A DNA stretch of 12,257 bases from Bacteroidota bacterium. Lineage in GTDB: Bacteria; Bacteroidota; Bacteroidia; Bacteroidales; FEN-979. The notes beneath the pieces were generated by a model, which did no database searches, was not told the DNA's origin, and saw only the letters and a list, made by a program, of their open reading frames with translations. The stretch lies in NCBI GenBank assembly GCA_026391755.1, contig JAPLDN010000202.1, forward strand, positions 1 to 12,257, given 5' to 3'. The position numbers were made by a program, and so were the translations under genes. Every line of letters begins with the position of its first letter. Positions within the stretch are counted from its first letter, which is position 1. This document shows positions 1 through 6,591 of the stretch, piece after piece.

Positions 1-29
1 AAATCATGGCCAATGAATTGAAGAAGGAT

Positions 30-37
30 CAAAGATA
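30..37 (-). promoter_or_regulatory. Possible Bacteroidota -7 box at the left edge
   Basis: The minus strand reads TATCTTTG, a full match to the TAnnTTTG -7 element of Bacteroidota housekeeping promoters. With its flank (CGTATCTTTG) it is identical to the box upstream of typA. The expected -33 position (about 57-60) falls inside the heptamer array and reads TCAT, not TTTG. A downstream ATG on the minus strand at 7-5 could open a gene leaving the window, but only seven bases are visible, so this cannot be tested here. Confidence 0.35.
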
Positions 38-53
38 CGATGAAATGTGACAA

Positions 54-221
54 GTGATGAGTGATGAGTGATGAGCGATGAGTGAAGAGTGATGAGTGAT
101 GAGTGAAGAGTGATGAGTGATGAGCGATGAGTGATGAGTGAAGAGTGATGAGTGATGAGTGAAGAGTGATGAGTGAAGAGTGATGAGTGATGAGTGATGA
201 GTGATGAGTGAAGAGTGATGA
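54..221. repeat. 24-unit heptanucleotide tandem array
   Basis: Exactly 24 consecutive 7-bp units with no indel (168 bp). Read on the plus strand there are 16 GTGATGA (A), six GTGAAGA (B) and two GCGATGA (C), in the order AAACBAABAACABAABABAAAABA. Every variant is a single substitution at one of two fixed positions of the unit. The plus strand is almost free of C and the minus strand almost free of G. The minus strand has no stop codon in any frame simply because of this composition, so the open frames there (ITHHSSL-like 7-residue cycles) are not evidence of a gene. The array lies between the typA 3' end and a -7-like box at 30-37. Confidence 0.97.
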
Positions 222-263
222 GTGGCAGGTGTCTTGCTATCCGGATCACAGTTAAAGCCTTTC

Positions 264-298
264 GGCTCAAGGTTCAGGACTTGTGGCTCATGGCTCAT
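264..298. repeat. Degenerate heptamer array overlapping the typA stop
   Basis: Five adjacent 7-mers on the plus strand: ggctcaa, ggttcag, gacttgt, ggctcat, ggctcat. On the minus strand they follow roughly NTGARCC (ATGAGCC twice, CTGAACC, TTGAGCC), with one diverged unit. The unit nearest the gene covers the typA stop codon (TGA at 297-295), so that stop is part of the repeat. The unit resembles the GTGAACC units at 2225-2252, read on the opposite strand. Confidence 0.7.
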
Positions 299-2100
299 GC
301 CTTTTTCTCTGCGCGTTTGCGTTCGATCTCGTCGAGAATGATCTTGCGGATCCTGATTGATTTAGGGGTTACTTCGGTATATTCGTCTCCCTGTATGTAT
401 TCCATTGCTTCTTCAAGAGAGAATTTTATGGCGGGATAAATCACAGCTTTATCATCGCTCCCGGTGGCCCTCATATTGGAAAGTTTCTTGGTCTTGATCA
501 CATTGATGAGGATGTCGTTCCCCCTTGTGTGCTCGCCGATAACCTGTCCGGCATAAATCTCATCACCGGGTTCAATGAAAAATTTTCCCCGGTCCTGCAA
601 TTTGTCTATGGAATAGGTAATAGCCTGGCCTTTCTCCATTGCAATCAGCGAACCATTAATCCTGCCCTGCATTTCCCCTTTCCAGGGTTCAAATCCTTTT
701 AAACGGTGTCCGATGATGGCTTCGCCTTCTGTGGCGGTGAGAATAGGGTTCCTGATGCCAATGAGGCCTCTTGCGGGAATATTGAATTCCACGGTAATGC
801 GGTCGCGCTTGGGTTCTATATTGACGATCTCTCCTCTGCGTTTGGTTACGATCTCAATAACTTTGCCTGAAAAAGCTTCCGGAACCTGGATCTTGAGGTT
901 TTCGATAGGTTCGTTAAGCACCCCGTCGATCATCCTCGTAATGATCTTAGGCTGTCCCATCTGAAACTCATAACCTTCACGCCTCATTGTTTCGACCAGG
1001 ATGGCAAGATGAAGTATCCCTCTTCCGAAAACATTAAATGTATCGGGAGAAGCGGTTTCTTCAACCCTGAGCGCAAGGTTTTTTTCAGTTTCGTGAAACA
1101 GCCGCTCCCTCAGGTGCCGTGATGTAACATAAGTGCCTTCAAGCCCGGCAAAAGGAGAGTTGTTAATGGTGAATACCATGCTCATGGTGGGTTCATCCAC
1201 GCTGATACGTTTAAGTCCTTCAGGGTTTTCACCATCAGCAATGGTATCGCCGATATCGAAATTCTCGGGACCGAGAACCGCGCAGATCTCACCGGCAAAG
1301 ACTTCATATTTCACTTTTTCCTTGCTCAGGCCTTCAAAAAGGTATAATTCCTTTACGACCGATTTCAGAATGGTACCGTCGTTCTTTACGAGGGAAACCG
1401 GCATCCCCGCCTTGACCGATCCCCTGGAGATCCTGCCTACCGCAATCCGCCCTACATAAGAAGAATAGTCCAGCGAACTGATCTGGAGCTGCAGGGTACC
1501 TGGTGCCGTTGCAGGGGGAGGTATATGACTTATAATAGTGTCGAGCAAATAGGATATGTCGGTAGTCGGAGTTCTCCAGTCGGCACTCATCCATCCCTGT
1601 TTCGAGGAACCATAAACAGTAGGGAAATTCAGCTGTTGCTCGGTAGCGTCAAGACTGAACATCAGTTCAAAAACTGCTTCCTGGACTTCGTCGGGAGAGC
1701 AGTTGGGTTTATCGACCTTGTTGATAACGACAATGGGGATCTTCCCAAGCTCAAGTGCTTTGTCGAGAACGAACCTGGTCTGTGGCATGGGTCCTTCAAA
1801 GGCATCGACAAGCAATAAAACACCGTCGGCCATGTTGAGGACACGTTCAACCTCCCCTCCGAAATCGGAGTGGCCGGGTGTATCGATAATATTGATTTTT
1901 ACTCCTTTGTATCTCACCGAAACATTCTTTGATAAGATAGTGATCCCTCTTTCCCTTTCCAGGTCATTGGAGTCGAGGATAAGTTCGCCCATTTGCTGGT
2001 TAGCCCTGAACAGGTTAACCTGGTAAAGGATACGGTCGACCAGGGTGGTCTTGCCATGGTCGACATTGGCGATGATTGCAATATTTCTGATGTCTTTCAT
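295..2100 (-). CDS. typA: Ribosome-associated GTPase TypA/BipA
   Basis: Translational GTPase of the EF-G/LepA superfamily. TypA/BipA binds the 70S ribosome and supports ribosome assembly and stress adaptation. With the ATG at 2100 the protein has 601 residues, the usual TypA length. The G motifs are in order: NVDHGKTT at 12-19, RERGIT at 49-54, DTPGH at 73-77, NKVD at 127-130 and YGSSKQG near 163-169. The EF-G domain II-like, III-like and V-like parts and the TypA-specific C-terminal domain follow, ending in a Lys/Glu-rich tail. An in-frame TTG at 2106 would add two residues (MNM); I prefer the ATG because family members usually begin just before the RNIAIIA segment. No clear Shine-Dalgarno is visible. 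The stop codon lies inside a heptamer repeat. The gene stands alone on its strand, with its own promoter and an attenuator-like hairpin in its leader. Confidence 0.97.
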   Translation of the reverse strand: MKDIRNIAIIANVDHGKTTLVDRILYQVNLFRANQQMGELILDSNDLERERGITILSKNVSVRYKGVKINIIDTPGHSDFGGEVERVLNMADGVLLLVDAFEGPMPQTRFVLDKALELGKIPIVVINKVDKPNCSPDEVQEAVFELMFSLDATEQQLNFPTVYGSSKQGWMSADWRTPTTDISYLLDTIISHIPPPATAPGTLQLQISSLDYSSYVGRIAVGRISRGSVKAGMPVSLVKNDGTILKSVVKELYLFEGLSKEKVKYEVFAGEICAVLGPENFDIGDTIADGENPEGLKRISVDEPTMSMVFTINNSPFAGLEGTYVTSRHLRERLFHETEKNLALRVEETASPDTFNVFGRGILHLAILVETMRREGYEFQMGQPKIITRMIDGVLNEPIENLKIQVPEAFSGKVIEIVTKRRGEIVNIEPKRDRITVEFNIPARGLIGIRNPILTATEGEAIIGHRLKGFEPWKGEMQGRINGSLIAMEKGQAITYSIDKLQDRGKFFIEPGDEIYAGQVIGEHTRGNDILINVIKTKKLSNMRATGSDDKAVIYPAIKFSLEEAMEYIQGDEYTEVTPKSIRIRKIILDEIERKRAEKKA

Positions 2101-2131
2101 ATTCAATTGGGTAATGTCATCCGCAGACGAT

Positions 2132-2178
2132 AAAAAAAACGATCCCGGCTAAGAATGACAAACCATCCTTGCGGGATC
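2132..2178 (-). terminator. Intrinsic-terminator-like hairpin in the typA leader
   Basis: Read on the minus strand, GATCCCG (2178-2172) pairs perfectly with CGGGATC (2147-2141). Inside, after a 1x3 internal loop, AAGGATG (2170-2164) pairs with CATTCTT (2156-2150) with one G.U, closing a six-base loop GTTTGT. One base after the stem comes a run of eight T (2139-2132). This is the classic shape of a Rho-independent terminator. It lies downstream of the typA promoter and about 30 bp before the typA ATG, so it would stop typA transcripts early unless antiterminated, or it ends a separate RNA of roughly 65-70 nt. No minus-strand gene lies upstream for it to terminate. Confidence 0.7.
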
Positions 2179-2205
2179 AGGGCTATGGTTTTAAGTTTGG
2201 GGGTG

Positions 2206-2236
2206 CAAAGATACGAAAAAAAACGTGATCTGCGAA
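2206..2236 (-). promoter_or_regulatory. Likely typA promoter (Bacteroidota -33/-7)
   Basis: The minus strand carries TATCTTTG at 2213-2206, a full match to TAnnTTTG. Exactly 19 bp upstream is TTCG (2236-2233), three of four matches to the -33 element TTTG. The predicted transcript start is near 2200, giving a leader of about 100 nt before the typA ATG, which contains the terminator-like hairpin. A T-rich stretch fills part of the spacer. The -33 element sits within the GTGAACC heptamer array. Confidence 0.65.
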
Positions 2237-2252
2237 CCGTGAACCGTGACCC
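2225..2252. repeat. Short degenerate heptamer array at the typA promoter
   Basis: Four adjacent 7-mers on the plus strand: gtgatct, gcgaacc, gtgaacc, gtgaccc. The core repeats GAACCGT twice perfectly at 2234-2247. It overlaps the predicted -33 element of the typA promoter, so a change in copy number would alter that element. The unit is close to the NTGARCC units at the typA 3' end but in opposite orientation. Confidence 0.6.
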
Positions 2253-2372
2253 GGTGACTATAGCATGGGAATATTATAGTTCATCATCAGTATGAATATG
2301 AACTTTCGGGGAAACGATCTTCTGCAGATTTCTAAGGTTCAAATCCGCATAAGATTTTTTACAGACCTAATA

Positions 2373-2406
2373 TTTGTATTACATCCCGTTTATTTTCATA
2401 TTTTTG
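2373..2406 (+). promoter_or_regulatory. Weak promoter candidate for the kinase operon
   Basis: TATTTTTG at 2399-2406 fits TAnnTTTG, and TTTG occurs at 2373-2376. The spacer is 22 bp instead of the usual 19 or so, and the region is very AT-rich, so a chance match is possible. If real, transcription would begin near 2412, about 45 nt before the first kinase. The rest of the gap between 2253 and 2372 shows nothing I recognise. Confidence 0.3.
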
Positions 2407-2458
2407 ATTTAAGAAAATAAAACTTCTTTAATCAGCTTTCCCATAATAAAGAGGAATA

Positions 2459-4564
2459 ATGGATATTGACCTCCGGGATGTGGAATCCCAAAAAACCCTT
2501 ATTGCAAGCGAGGTAAAGTACCGCACACTTGTTAATAATCTGATGGAAGGAATCGTTATCATCGATTTCAGCGGCCGTATCCTGTACACCAATCCGGCAG
2601 TACAACGTATCCTGGGCTATCCTGAATCGGAAAACAACCAGTTCCCTGGCAGGAATATGACTGAACTCCTGCATCCAGATTCTATCCCGCAGGCGATTAA
2701 CGACCTTGTAAAAGTTCATAAGGGTGATTCTATGCTGATCGAATACAGGTTTGTGAAGAAGGACGGAAGCACAGGCTGGATAGAATCCAGGGGAACGAAG
2801 ATTGATTATGAAGGACAGGAAGCCGATATGGTTATTTGTCATGACATTACTGAGCAGAAACTTGCAAAACAGATGCTGCTCGAAAGCGAGGAAAAATTAT
2901 CGGCCATTTTCCACAGAAGCCCGGTTTCCATGACCCTTACCTCAGTTGCTGACGGGAAGTACTGCGATGTCAACGAATTATTCCTGAAGGATACCGGTTA
3001 CACCCGGGAGGAAGTTATAGGCCGTACTTCTGAAGAGTTAGGGGTATTTGTGAATCATGAAGACAGGGAAAAACTTGTAAGCATAGTAAAGCAGCAGGGA
3101 AAAGTTTACGGGATGCCATCCGTCACCTGTATGAAGGACGGAAGGCAAATGGATGTCCTTATTTCCATCAGTATCGTTACAGTAGGCGGAATGAAATATT
3201 TCCTTTCTTCAATCCTGGATATAACGCAGTTGAAGAAGACCAGGGATGCATTAGAGGAAAGCGAACTCCGGCTGCAAAAGGCCCAGGAAATTGCCCATGT
3301 CGGCAATTGGGAACTGGACCTGAGGTCTAATACGATGTGGGGATCTGAAGAAGCGTTCAGGATATACGGACTGGAGTATAGTTCGCCTGTATTTCCCCTG
3401 GAACTTGTTCAATCGCAGGTTCTCCCTTCCTACCGGTCAAAACTTGATGAAGCCTTGAAGAATCTTCTTAAGGGAAGTTTTGATTATCAGATGGAATTTC
3501 AAATTCGCCGTGCTTCCGACGGTGAGATAAGAGAAATCTATTCAAGAGGCGAATTATTTAAGGATGAGAAAGGTCAGAGCATAAAAGTCATGGGTGTTTT
3601 GCAGGACATCACGGCCCGTAAAGAGGCCGAAAAGGAGCTCATCACAGCCAAGGAAAAAGCCGAGGAAAGCGACCGTCTCAAATCGGCATTCCTGGCCAAC
3701 ATGTCACATGAGATACGTACACCGATGAACGGGATCATTGGATTTGCAAGCCTCCTCGACGATCCTGATACAAGCGCTAAAGACAGGGAAAAATTTACCA
3801 GGGTGATCAATGAGAATTGCGGGCAGTTGCTTCAAATCATCAATGATCTTATTGATATTTCAAAAATTGAAGCAGGGCAGATCGATCTGATCAATTCGGA
3901 ATTTGATCTCAATGCAATGATGGATTCCATCTACAGCGGCATAGGGATTGAACCTATGCACAAAGACCTCATCTTTGACAGGTTCCGGCAGCTGGATGTA
4001 AAGGTATCCGGAAATCTAGGCGGCAATGGCCTTGGCTTATCGATTACCCGGGCTTATGTAAAAGCTATGGGAGGCCATATATGGCTTGAATCAGAACCAG
4101 GCAAAGGGAGTATTTTCTTTTTTACCATTCCCTTGAGTTCCGCTAAGGTGCAAAGTGAAACACCCGTCAGTGTAAAAAAACCGGTTCTTAAAACACAGGC
4201 AAAACATACAGTCCTGGTCGTTGAAGACCAGGCCGAGAACTACGAGTTTATAGAGGTTTTACTTTCAAGGAGCTCCATCAGGGTGCTGCATGCGTGGAAC
4301 GGGAAAGAAGCCCTGGAACTTTTTGAGGGGCATCCTGAGATTAACCTGGTGATGCTCGATATCAAACTTCCTGATATCAGCGGGTATGAAGTTGCAAAGA
4401 AGATGAAGGCAGGAAATCGGAATATGCCTGTCATTGCCCAGACTGCTTATGCAATGTCGGATGACCGTGAAAAATCTTTTTCGGCAGGATGTACCGATTA
4501 TATTTCAAAGCCAATGAGGAAGGATGACCTTCTCGGGATTGTCGAAAAATATTTAGCCTTATGA
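2459..4564 (+). CDS. PAS hybrid histidine kinase lacking most of its ATPase domain
   Basis: Cytosolic sensor protein of 701 residues with no signal peptide or membrane segment. In order: PAS 1 (about 20-140), PAS 2 (about 145-265), PAS 3 (about 270-392), a short coiled linker, a HisKA/DHp domain with ANMSHEIRTPMNG and phospho-acceptor His417, a remnant ATPase domain (about 494-560), and a C-terminal receiver (about 580-700) with the acidic pair in VVEDQ, phospho-acceptor Asp634 and Lys684. The ATPase domain is abnormal. The sequence runs from FDLNAMMDSIYS straight into GIGIEPMHKDLIFDRFRQ at residues 493/494. The segment that normally holds the N-box (NxxxNAxKF) and the Asp of DxGIG is missing, while the F-box and GGNGLGL remain. 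The frame is kept, and the stop overlaps the next start (ATGA). A GAGG at 2451-2454 supports the start. Autophosphorylation looks unlikely; phosphorylation in trans by the partner kinase is an inference. Confidence 0.9.
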   Translation: MDIDLRDVESQKTLIASEVKYRTLVNNLMEGIVIIDFSGRILYTNPAVQRILGYPESENNQFPGRNMTELLHPDSIPQAINDLVKVHKGDSMLIEYRFVKKDGSTGWIESRGTKIDYEGQEADMVICHDITEQKLAKQMLLESEEKLSAIFHRSPVSMTLTSVADGKYCDVNELFLKDTGYTREEVIGRTSEELGVFVNHEDREKLVSIVKQQGKVYGMPSVTCMKDGRQMDVLISISIVTVGGMKYFLSSILDITQLKKTRDALEESELRLQKAQEIAHVGNWELDLRSNTMWGSEEAFRIYGLEYSSPVFPLELVQSQVLPSYRSKLDEALKNLLKGSFDYQMEFQIRRASDGEIREIYSRGELFKDEKGQSIKVMGVLQDITARKEAEKELITAKEKAEESDRLKSAFLANMSHEIRTPMNGIIGFASLLDDPDTSAKDREKFTRVINENCGQLLQIINDLIDISKIEAGQIDLINSEFDLNAMMDSIYSGIGIEPMHKDLIFDRFRQLDVKVSGNLGGNGLGLSITRAYVKAMGGHIWLESEPGKGSIFFFTIPLSSAKVQSETPVSVKKPVLKTQAKHTVLVVEDQAENYEFIEVLLSRSSIRVLHAWNGKEALELFEGHPEINLVMLDIKLPDISGYEVAKKMKAGNRNMPVIAQTAYAMSDDREKSFSAGCTDYISKPMRKDDLLGIVEKYLAL

Positions 4565-6591
4565 AAAAGCAGTTAAAAGTACTTTTCATTGAAGACCAGG
4601 AGGAAGACTGCCAGATGCTGATCGATGAATTACAGAAAGCCGGCTATGAGCTTATCTGGAAAAGGGTGGATACGAGGCCTGGTCTTACAGAGACCCTTGA
4701 AAACGACACCTGGGAACTGATCCTTTCAGATTATGCAATGCCAGATTTCAGTGGTCTTGTTGCTTTGACAGTATTCAAAAAGATGGAACTGGACATTCCC
4801 TTCATTTTTGTTTCAGGGATCATGGGCGAAAGCACGGCAGTGAAAGCTATGAAAATGGGCGCGAGCGATTATGTGATGAAAGGCAATTTGAGGCGCCTTG
4901 TCCCTGCTATTGAAAGGGAGTTAAGGGACGCAGCCATCCGCAGAAAAGAAATACTCGAAGAAAAAGCCCTGATGGAAAGCAACAGGAGATGGAGGGAATT
5001 GTTCGAGAATATCCGTGACGGGTGGGTGGCAACCGATATAGAGGGCAGGTTCATCGAATGTAATAAAGCGTTTGAACTGATGCTGGGATATACTTTAAAC
5101 GAATTAAAGGAAATTTCTTACCAGCAGCTCACACCCGAAAAATGGCATGTTCCGGAACAGGAAATAGTTAGTGGGAAAATCCTCAGGCACGGGTATTCCG
5201 GGGTATATGAAAAGGAATATAAGCGTAAAAACGGGACGGTTTTTCCGGTTGAGCTTACTTCTTACCTTAGGAAGGACGATAAGGGGAATCCGGTTGGATT
5301 CTGGGGGATTGCAAGAGATATTTCGCTCAGGAAGAAGATGGAAATGGAGCTTAAGGATTCAATTGAAAAAGCCGAAGAACTCAGCCAGCTTAAATCCTCT
5401 TTGCTGCTCAATATAAGTCACGAATTAAGGACGCCGATGAACGGGATCCTTGGGTTTGCCGGTCTCCTGAAAGAACAGCAGACCGATCCCGAAAATGTTG
5501 AGATGGCCGATTATATTTTATCGTCGGGGAAAAGGCTCATGGCTACTCTTAACTCCATTCTGGATCTTGCCGCTCTCGAATCAGACAGGACATCTCTGGA
5601 ATTAACCGAGTTAAATTTAAGCGATTCAATCAATAATCTTATTCTGAATTTCAACGACCTTGCAAGGAAAAAGCATATTGAACTTATTCCATGCCCTGAA
5701 AATGATCTGCAATTGAAGCTGGATTCGAACCTTTTAAATAATATCATTCATCACCTCCTTGATAATGCTCTTAAATTTACAGGGACAGGCATGGTTTCCG
5801 CTTCAGTAAACAAAGAAGTTTACCAGGGGAAAGAACAAGCTGTGATCCGCATTATGGACACCGGTATCGGGATTTCGGAAAACCAGATGAAAATCATTTT
5901 TGAACCATTCAGGCAGGCGAGTGAAGGCCTGGGTCGGATATTTGAAGGTACAGGCCTGGGACTGACGTTGTGCAAACAGTTCGTTGAGCTGATGAGCGGG
6001 GAGATCAGCGTGGAAAGCAAACTGGGCCAGGGTTCGACTTTTATCCTGAGGTTCCCCATTTCCGAAAGCGGCGGAAGGCAGGGTGGCAGCGAAAATTATG
6101 TGAACCCTGGTGAAATATCGCATAAAGAACCCCTGGCAGAAGTTTGGCCTGAATTAATCCCTAATATCCTGATAGTTGAAGACAATCCCCTCAACTGCGA
6201 TCTTACGGCTCGTTTTCTTGAGGATGCTGCTTTGATTGACAAGGCGTATGACGGTTTCGAGGCCCTTACCCTGGCAAAGTCAAGGGTATATGATGTCGTG
6301 CTGATGGACATTCACCTCAGCTCAGAAATGGATGGTTTGCAGGTTACCGCAGAACTCAGGAAGCTTCCGGGGTATGCAACTATACCCATCATTGCAATAA
6401 CCGGGTATTCGACATTTAAAGAAAGGGACCTTATTTTATCGGGTGGACTTACCCACTATATTGCCAAGCCTTTTGATAAACCCTCCTTGCGTAAACTTGT
6501 CATGACCGCTTTGGCAGGCAGCCAAACCCAGAGTATGCCGTTAAGCAAAAACACAGGTATGGGCAGCAGTGATAAAAGCCCCGGGGCCTGA
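4561..6591 (+). CDS. Hybrid histidine kinase REC-PAS-HisKA-HATPase-REC
   Basis: Cytosolic kinase of 676 residues. The N-terminal receiver (about 5-125) has the acidic residues in FIEDQ, phospho-acceptor Asp57 and Lys107. A PAS domain (about 140-265) follows, then a DHp domain with LNISHELRTPMNG and His287, and a complete HATPase domain: N-box HHLLDNALKF with Asn402, DTGIGI with Asp433, an F-box EPFRQ and GTGLGL. The C-terminal receiver (about 535-655) has LIVEDN, Asp583 and Lys636. The last 20 or so residues are low-complexity and lie wholly in the overlap with the opposing permease gene. The start overlaps the stop of the preceding kinase by ATGA with no visible ribosome site, which suggests translational coupling and joint function. 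With an intact ATPase and two receivers it could supply phosphoryl groups to both proteins. No output domain is present. Confidence 0.95.
   Translation: MKKQLKVLFIEDQEEDCQMLIDELQKAGYELIWKRVDTRPGLTETLENDTWELILSDYAMPDFSGLVALTVFKKMELDIPFIFVSGIMGESTAVKAMKMGASDYVMKGNLRRLVPAIERELRDAAIRRKEILEEKALMESNRRWRELFENIRDGWVATDIEGRFIECNKAFELMLGYTLNELKEISYQQLTPEKWHVPEQEIVSGKILRHGYSGVYEKEYKRKNGTVFPVELTSYLRKDDKGNPVGFWGIARDISLRKKMEMELKDSIEKAEELSQLKSSLLLNISHELRTPMNGILGFAGLLKEQQTDPENVEMADYILSSGKRLMATLNSILDLAALESDRTSLELTELNLSDSINNLILNFNDLARKKHIELIPCPENDLQLKLDSNLLNNIIHHLLDNALKFTGTGMVSASVNKEVYQGKEQAVIRIMDTGIGISENQMKIIFEPFRQASEGLGRIFEGTGLGLTLCKQFVELMSGEISVESKLGQGSTFILRFPISESGGRQGGSENYVNPGEISHKEPLAEVWPELIPNILIVEDNPLNCDLTARFLEDAALIDKAYDGFEALTLAKSRVYDVVLMDIHLSSEMDGLQVTAELRKLPGYATIPIIAITGYSTFKERDLILSGGLTHYIAKPFDKPSLRKLVMTALAGSQTQSMPLSKNTGMGSSDKSPGA

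Noticed and set aside
256..267. Small hairpin with a GAAA loop after typA (minus strand AGCC/GGCT)
   Set aside because: The stem is only four to five base pairs and is followed by three T, too weak to call a terminator. It remains the only candidate 3' of typA.
4..298. Open frames on the minus strand through the heptamer array (His/Ser-rich 7-residue cycles)
   Set aside because: A 7-bp unit read in any frame gives the same 7-residue cycle, and the minus-strand unit contains no stop triplet, so open frames follow from composition. No ribosome site is visible and the frames overlap each other. One ATG overlaps the typA stop only because the repeat contains CATGAG.
2432..2842. 136-codon open frame on the minus strand opposite the first kinase
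   Set aside because: It is antisense to a well-supported PAS domain, has no recognisable motif and no start signal, and is a shadow of the kinase coding sequence.
6578..6587. Perfect 10-bp palindrome GCCCCGGGGC near the kinase stop
   Set aside because: It lies in the dual-coding overlap, leaves almost no loop, and has only a four-T run on the minus strand, where it is inside the permease gene. Chance in GC-rich codons is enough to explain it.
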